From: Sphingomonas changbaiensis NBRC 104936
Lineage (GTDB): Bacteria; Pseudomonadota; Alphaproteobacteria; Sphingomonadales; Sphingomonadaceae
Direction: 5' to 3'
DNA length: 64,000 bases
NCBI RefSeq assembly: GCF_000974765.1
Contig: NZ_BBWU01000035.1
Coordinates: forward strand, 1-64,000
The notes under the pieces are model-generated. The model made no database searches. It was not told where the DNA came from and saw only the letters and a list, made by a program, of their open reading frames with translations. The position numbers and the translations under genes were made by a program. Of this stretch, positions 59,980 through 64,000 are shown in pieces (position 1 is the first letter of the stretch; each line of letters begins with the position of its first letter).

Positions 59980-61248
59980 TCAGAGCAGGTTGGAAGAGGG
60001 CGTGGAGCCCGACATCACCAGCACTGCGTCATAGCCGAACACGACACGCAGCAATTCCGGATCGACCTTGCTGCTGTTCGAATAGACCAGCGGACGAAGG
60101 GCGTGGGTGTCGAACAGCGTGAACGCGTCGGGCCGTGCCTCGCCGATCATCCATTCAAGGCCCTTCTGATAGCTGTCCTTGGGAGCGTTCGGCGCATAGC
60201 GGAACCTAGTCGGATCGAAGACGGCAGCACGGGACTCGTTGCCGGGCAGCACCAGCAGGTGAAAGCTGCGTGCGCCCCGCGCTTCGGCCAGCTCCGGCAC
60301 CAGTGAGCCCAGATCGAACGTGCTGGTCTCGTTCAGGCCACGGATCATGTGATTGGAGCCGTACTTAAGCAGCACCTTGGGCGGCTTCGGTGACGCCGCA
60401 CAGGGCTGCCAGTGGCGAAGAAAATTGCGCCGCATGTTCGCTGCGCGACGAGCGTTCGAAGCCCAGCCCTGGCGCGACACCCAGAGCCGATTGACCTCGA
60501 AGGTTTCCTCCAGCGTCGATAGGATCCAGTCCGCCTCGGGGCCGATGCCGGGCCAGGCCGCGCGCACAGCACGCACCAGTTCGGGGTCGCCGCCGAAGCT
60601 GTACATAAAGCGCGGATTGCGGGTTGCCTCATACTGCGCCCAGGACTCTGTCGACGCCTTTTCCAGTTGACTGAGTGCCGCCTCCGCCGCAGCGGGCTTG
60701 CGCATCGGCTTCAGCAGATGGATCAGGCGACGGTCGGCACCGACCTCATAATCATTGCCCCAGATCACCTGGCGCGCGCCGGGCACCGCGGCTCGCGCCG
60801 CGGAAAGCCATTCGGCCTCCTCGCGCATGCCGAAAAAGGCGACGTTGGAGCCCTGGTCGCCGAAATAATCGGTCAGGGCCGGGACGCCGCCGCGGACGAG
60901 CACCCGGTCCACCTCCCGCGCCATTGGCGGCGATATCTCGACCGCGACATGGCCATAGCCAGCCGGCACCAGATCCCGGAACAGCTGAGCCGCGAGCTTC
61001 GGGTTCTCGGCGATGCCATGCTCCTCGCCCAGCAGGAAGAACGCGGCGTCCCGGCCCTGGCCAACCAGCCAGTTATAGGCCGCGCCCGAAAAGCGGCCAT
61101 CCGCGAAATCGAGCCGCTTTCGCGCATCCCGTGCCGCCCCGCGCACCTTGTCCTCGGCGGTGGGCGAGGACGTTTGCGCCACGACCGGCGCCAGTGGAGC
61201 CGCCGCCAGCACCGCGCTTCCTGCCAGAACCGAACGCCGATCGAGCAT
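59980..61248 (-). CDS. EreA/ChaN-like exported hydrolase
   Basis: A 422-residue protein with a Tat-like signal (LDRRSVLAGSAVLAAAPLAP, twin Arg). LLGEEHGIAENPKLA near residue 70 is the GE-x-HG motif of erythromycin-esterase-like proteins, and a second His lies in YGSNHMIRG. No esterase substrate can be inferred. It stands next to the deacylase and divergent from the D-amino-acid-oxidase-like gene; a 22-bp inverted repeat (61265-61286) lies between. Confidence 0.65.
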   Translation of the reverse strand: MLDRRSVLAGSAVLAAAPLAPVVAQTSSPTAEDKVRGAARDARKRLDFADGRFSGAAYNWLVGQGRDAAFFLLGEEHGIAENPKLAAQLFRDLVPAGYGHVAVEISPPMAREVDRVLVRGGVPALTDYFGDQGSNVAFFGMREEAEWLSAARAAVPGARQVIWGNDYEVGADRRLIHLLKPMRKPAAAEAALSQLEKASTESWAQYEATRNPRFMYSFGGDPELVRAVRAAWPGIGPEADWILSTLEETFEVNRLWVSRQGWASNARRAANMRRNFLRHWQPCAASPKPPKVLLKYGSNHMIRGLNETSTFDLGSLVPELAEARGARSFHLLVLPGNESRAAVFDPTRFRYAPNAPKDSYQKGLEWMIGEARPDAFTLFDTHALRPLVYSNSSKVDPELLRVVFGYDAVLVMSGSTPSSNLL

Positions 61249-61264
61249 CGCCCACCTTTCGACT

Positions 61265-61286
61265 GTGTATTGCTCGAATAATACAC
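61265..61286. promoter_or_regulatory. Inverted repeat in divergent promoter region
   Basis: GTGTATT-8-AATACAC: 7-bp perfect arms, total 22 bp. It lies 17 bases before the EreA-like gene and 60 bases before the D-amino-acid-oxidase-like gene. It looks like a dimeric regulator site (for example GntR or MarR type); no regulator gene is adjacent. Confidence 0.5.
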
Positions 61287-61345
61287 CATGACACACCTGT
61301 CCAGCGGCTTGTCGACACCGCCCCTTCGCCTCTACGGCGCTGGTC

Positions 61346-62482
61346 ATGACCAAGACCGCGGACTTCCTGATCATCGGCGGCGGGATCGCCGGCCTCTCCA
61401 CCGGCGCCCGGCTGGCGAAACATGGCAAGGTCGTTCTGCTGGAGGCGGAGGAAGCGATCGGCTATCACAGCTCCGGCCGCAGCGTGACCTTCTCCCATTT
61501 CGGGATCGGCGGCGTGACGGTGAGGGCCCTCACCGCCTACAGCCGCGCCTTTTTCCAGTCCCCGCCCGACAGCTTCGACCCGCTTGCCGCGGTCAGGCCG
61601 GCGCTGTTCATTGCCAACCAGGCGATGGTCCCCGCGCTCGACGAGCTCGAGCGAATCACGCGCAGCCACGCGGACGCCGTCGAGCGGCTCGATGCCCAAA
61701 GCGCGGCAGATTATTGCCCGGCGCTCCGCTGGGCGCCCGATGCGGTGGTGGCCGCGTTCGTCCACCGCGAAGGGCTGAAGCTCGATCAGCACGCGTTGCT
61801 TCAGGGCTATGCGCGCGCGATCCGTGCCGCGGGGGGCGAGATCGTGAACGGCACCCGCGTCGCGTCGATCGGCCCCAGGTGGCGCGTCCAGACCGAGGCC
61901 GGCGACAGCTACGAGGCCCCGATCCTGGTCGACGCGGCCGGCGCGTGGGCGGACCATGTCGCCAAGCTTGCAGGCGTTCAGCCGCTGAGGCTTTCGCCGC
62001 TCCGCCGCACGATCATCGTGTTCGATCCGCCATCGGACATGAGCGTGCGCGACTGGCCGTTCGTGAAGACCGCAGTCGATTATATGTACCTGATGCCCGA
62101 TTCCGGCCGCCTGCTCGCGTCCCCTGTCGATGAGAATCCGGACGAACCTTGCGATGCCCAGCCCGACGAGCTCGACATGGCGATCGCCGCGCATCGGGTG
62201 ACCGAGTTCACCACGCTCGACGTCCGTCGGATCACCCACAAATGGGCGGGCCTGCGGACGTTCGCGGCCGATCGCGTGCCGGTCGCTGGCTTCGCGCCCG
62301 ATGCCGAGGGGTTCTTCTGGCTTGCCGGCCAGGGCGGCTATGGCCTCCAGACCGCGCCGGCGATGGCCGAGATTGCAGAGGCCCTGGTCCTCGGCACCGC
62401 CTGGCCGCAGGCGATCGCGGCAGCGGGCGTTACGATGGAGCAGATCAGGCCGGAGCGACTGCTCCAGCGATCCTCGACATAG
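61346..62482 (+). CDS. FAD-dependent oxidoreductase (D-amino-acid oxidase/dehydrogenase-like)
   Basis: A 378-residue flavoenzyme of the DAO family. DFLIIGGGIAGLSTGARLA (about 6-24) is the FAD-binding GxGxxG loop, YHSSGRSVTF and the C-terminal LAGQGGYGLQTAPAMAEIAE complete the FAD fold. It oxidises an amino acid or related amine. The deacylase-like gene nearby could supply free D-amino acids. Substrate is not certain; the neighbouring annotation suggests D-amino acids. Confidence 0.85.
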   Translation: MTKTADFLIIGGGIAGLSTGARLAKHGKVVLLEAEEAIGYHSSGRSVTFSHFGIGGVTVRALTAYSRAFFQSPPDSFDPLAAVRPALFIANQAMVPALDELERITRSHADAVERLDAQSAADYCPALRWAPDAVVAAFVHREGLKLDQHALLQGYARAIRAAGGEIVNGTRVASIGPRWRVQTEAGDSYEAPILVDAAGAWADHVAKLAGVQPLRLSPLRRTIIVFDPPSDMSVRDWPFVKTAVDYMYLMPDSGRLLASPVDENPDEPCDAQPDELDMAIAAHRVTEFTTLDVRRITHKWAGLRTFAADRVPVAGFAPDAEGFFWLAGQGGYGLQTAPAMAEIAEALVLGTAWPQAIAAAGVTMEQIRPERLLQRSST

Positions 62483-62530
62483 CGTGCACGCTCCCCTATC
62501 GCCGCGCCAGATTCAGGGAGAGAGGATTTA

Positions 62531-63496
62531 ATGACCGCTAGCCACAATCTCGATCGCGTTCTGGTGCTGGAGATGGTCCGCGTGACCGAGGCAGCGGCGA
62601 TCGCCGCGTCGAAGCTGATCGGCCGTGGCAATGAAAAGGCAGCAGACGCCGCCGCGGTCGAGGCGATGCGCGAGGCGCTGAACTCACTCGATATCGAAGG
62701 CACCGTCGTCATCGGCGAAGGCGAACGCGACGAAGCGCCGATGCTTTATATCGGCGAAAAGGTCGGATCGGGGACCGGTCCGGCGATCGACATCGCGCTC
62801 GATCCGCTGGAAGGAACGACCATCACAGCCAAGGCGGGCCCGAACTCGCTCGCTGTCCTCGCCATTGCGGACAAGGGCTGCCTGCTGAATGCGCCCGACG
62901 TCTATATGGACAAGCTGGCGGTCGGCCCCGGCTATCCCGAGGGCGTGATCGATCTCGACAAGAGCCCGGCGGAGAATATCCGCGCAATCGCCGCGGCCAA
63001 GGGCGTCCAGCCGAACGAGGTGATCGCCTGCGTGCTCGACCGGCCGCGGCACGAAAAGCTGATCGCCGAGCTGCGCGAGGTCGGCTGCGGCATCATGCTG
63101 ATCCCGGACGGCGACGTCGCCGGCGTGATCGCGACCACCAACCCGGATACGACCATCGACGTCTATATGGGCTCGGGCGGCGCGCCGGAGGGCGTGCTGG
63201 CGGCCGCTGCGCTGCGCTGCGTCGGCGGCCAATTCAAGGGGCGCCTGCTGTTCCGCAACGACGACGAGCGCGCGCGTGCGCGGAAGTGGGGCATCGAGGA
63301 CCTGAACAAGGTCTACGACCTGAATGAGCTCGCAAAGGGCGACTGCATCTTTGCCGCGACCGGCGTCACCGACGGATCGCTGCTGGAAGGGGTCAAGCGT
63401 CGCAAGGGCGGCATGATGACCACCGAAAGCGTGGTGATGCGCGCCAGCACCGGCACGGTCCGCTGGGTCAAGGCGGAGCATCACAAGGCGGGATAA
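62531..63496 (+). CDS. glpX: Class II fructose-1,6-bisphosphatase
   Basis: A 321-residue GlpX-type phosphatase in gluconeogenesis. VVIGEGERDEAPMLYIGEKVG carries metal-binding Glu and Asp residues, DPLEGTTI the phosphate site, and the later GLIPDGD-like LIPDGDVAG the second acidic cluster. It starts at 62531 with GGGAGAG 9 bases upstream. It is upstream of the ligase gene with a 49-base gap. Confidence 0.95.
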   Translation: MTASHNLDRVLVLEMVRVTEAAAIAASKLIGRGNEKAADAAAVEAMREALNSLDIEGTVVIGEGERDEAPMLYIGEKVGSGTGPAIDIALDPLEGTTITAKAGPNSLAVLAIADKGCLLNAPDVYMDKLAVGPGYPEGVIDLDKSPAENIRAIAAAKGVQPNEVIACVLDRPRHEKLIAELREVGCGIMLIPDGDVAGVIATTNPDTTIDVYMGSGGAPEGVLAAAALRCVGGQFKGRLLFRNDDERARARKWGIEDLNKVYDLNELAKGDCIFAATGVTDGSLLEGVKRRKGGMMTTESVVMRASTGTVRWVKAEHHKAG

Positions 63497-63545
63497 GCTC
63501 CTCCCCTGGAACGGGAAGATTTCCATTGTCGCGCGTTCGGCTTTC

Positions 63546-64000
63546 ATGGACGCCCTCGCCCCAATGGAAGCCAAGCTGGTCGATGCCCTCCCGGACGAAC
63601 CCGGCTGGCAGTTCGAACCCAAATGGGACGGGTTCCGATGCATCGCGGTGCGCGACGGCGATGATCTCCAGCTGATCTCGAAATCGGGCAAGCCGCTCGG
63701 GCGCTACTTCCCCGAGGTGGCGGCGATGCTGGCCGCGCTCGAGCCGAAGCGGTTCATCCTCGATGGCGAGCTGATCATCCCGGTCGGCGATTGCCTGTCC
63801 TTCGAAGCGTTGCAGCTGCGACTGCATCCGGCGGAAAGCCGCGTGCGCAAGCTCGCGGCCGAAACGCCGGCGCAATATATGCTGTTCGACCTGCTGGCAC
63901 TCGACGACGCGATGCTGGCGCCCGAGCCTCTGTCGGCGCGCCGCAAGCAGCTGGAGAGGTTCCACGCAAAGCATGGCTCCCCGTCGCTCCTGCAGTCGCC
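63546..64000 (+). CDS. ATP-dependent DNA ligase (N-terminal part)
   Basis: Only the first 151 residues are in the window. EPKWDGFRC (residues 24-32) is the nucleotidyltransferase motif I with the adenylated Lys26, DGELIIP (motif III) and YMLFDLLALD (motif IV) are present. It belongs to the bacterial LigC/LigD-ligase-type, probably an NHEJ or repair ligase. The 3' end lies outside. Confidence 0.85.
   Translation, partial: MDALAPMEAKLVDALPDEPGWQFEPKWDGFRCIAVRDGDDLQLISKSGKPLGRYFPEVAAMLAALEPKRFILDGELIIPVGDCLSFEALQLRLHPAESRVRKLAAETPAQYMLFDLLALDDAMLAPEPLSARRKQLERFHAKHGSPSLLQS

Overview
This is a GC-rich, gene-dense chromosomal segment of an alphaproteobacterium, most likely a sphingomonad (Sphingomonadaceae). 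The main evidence is a serine palmitoyltransferase with its own acyl carrier protein, a PEPxxWA-CTERM exosortase substrate, an UrcA-family protein, GTTC-N7-GTTC SOS boxes and GGAAC-N16/17-CGTT general-stress (EcfG-type) promoters. I see no rRNA, tRNA, CRISPR array, transposase or recognisable prophage. Codon use is even, apart from small toxin-antitoxin and repressor islands.

Layout. 1-8.6 kb: a metallophosphoesterase/nucleotidyltransferase pair, a zinc alcohol dehydrogenase operon, a TetR gene divergent from a metal-dependent hydrolase, obg, a PEP-CTERM protein and proB. 8.6-22.7 kb: an envelope-lipid region with a short-chain reductase (possible ceramide reductase), a lone PycTM-like membrane protein, ACP and serine palmitoyltransferase, a hybrid histidine kinase, an operon of DUF2141 protein, ceramide/diacylglycerol-type lipid kinase and Tam41-like cytidylyltransferase, then lptF, lptG, a flippase, a fatty-acid desaturase/hydroxylase and a GNAT-fold protein that could be the bacterial ceramide synthase. 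Two copies of a nested inverted-repeat element lie here. 23-32.7 kb: rne, an M48 protease with a DsbA-like partner, an OmpA-family protein, ppx/rlmE, a small porin and dnaN. 32.7-41.8 kb: higBA, glnB-glnA, SOS-controlled imuA-imuB (no imuC/dnaE2 beside it), parDE, and a class III PHA synthase operon. 41.8-49.8 kb: two glycine-zipper proteins, recF, tandem coq4 genes, a CI/Cro-like switch with three operators, topoisomerase IB and an MscS channel that appears to start at ATC. 49.9-64 kb: small hypothetical and stress genes, a LytS/LytTR two-component pair, UrcA, an APC permease, an ArsR/NIPSNAP/monooxygenase module, a frameshifted acetyltransferase, a D-aminoacylase-like hydrolase beside an EreA-like protein and a D-amino-acid-oxidase-like enzyme, glpX, and the start of an ATP-dependent DNA ligase.

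How they fit together. The 8.6-22.7 kb region carries candidates for most steps of bacterial sphingolipid synthesis (condensation, acylation, reduction, head-group phosphorylation and activation) next to lipid transport genes. Three small stress-type genes share EcfG-like promoters. The 46.4-47.5 kb repressor module has the architecture of a temperate-phage immunity switch but no phage genes around it.
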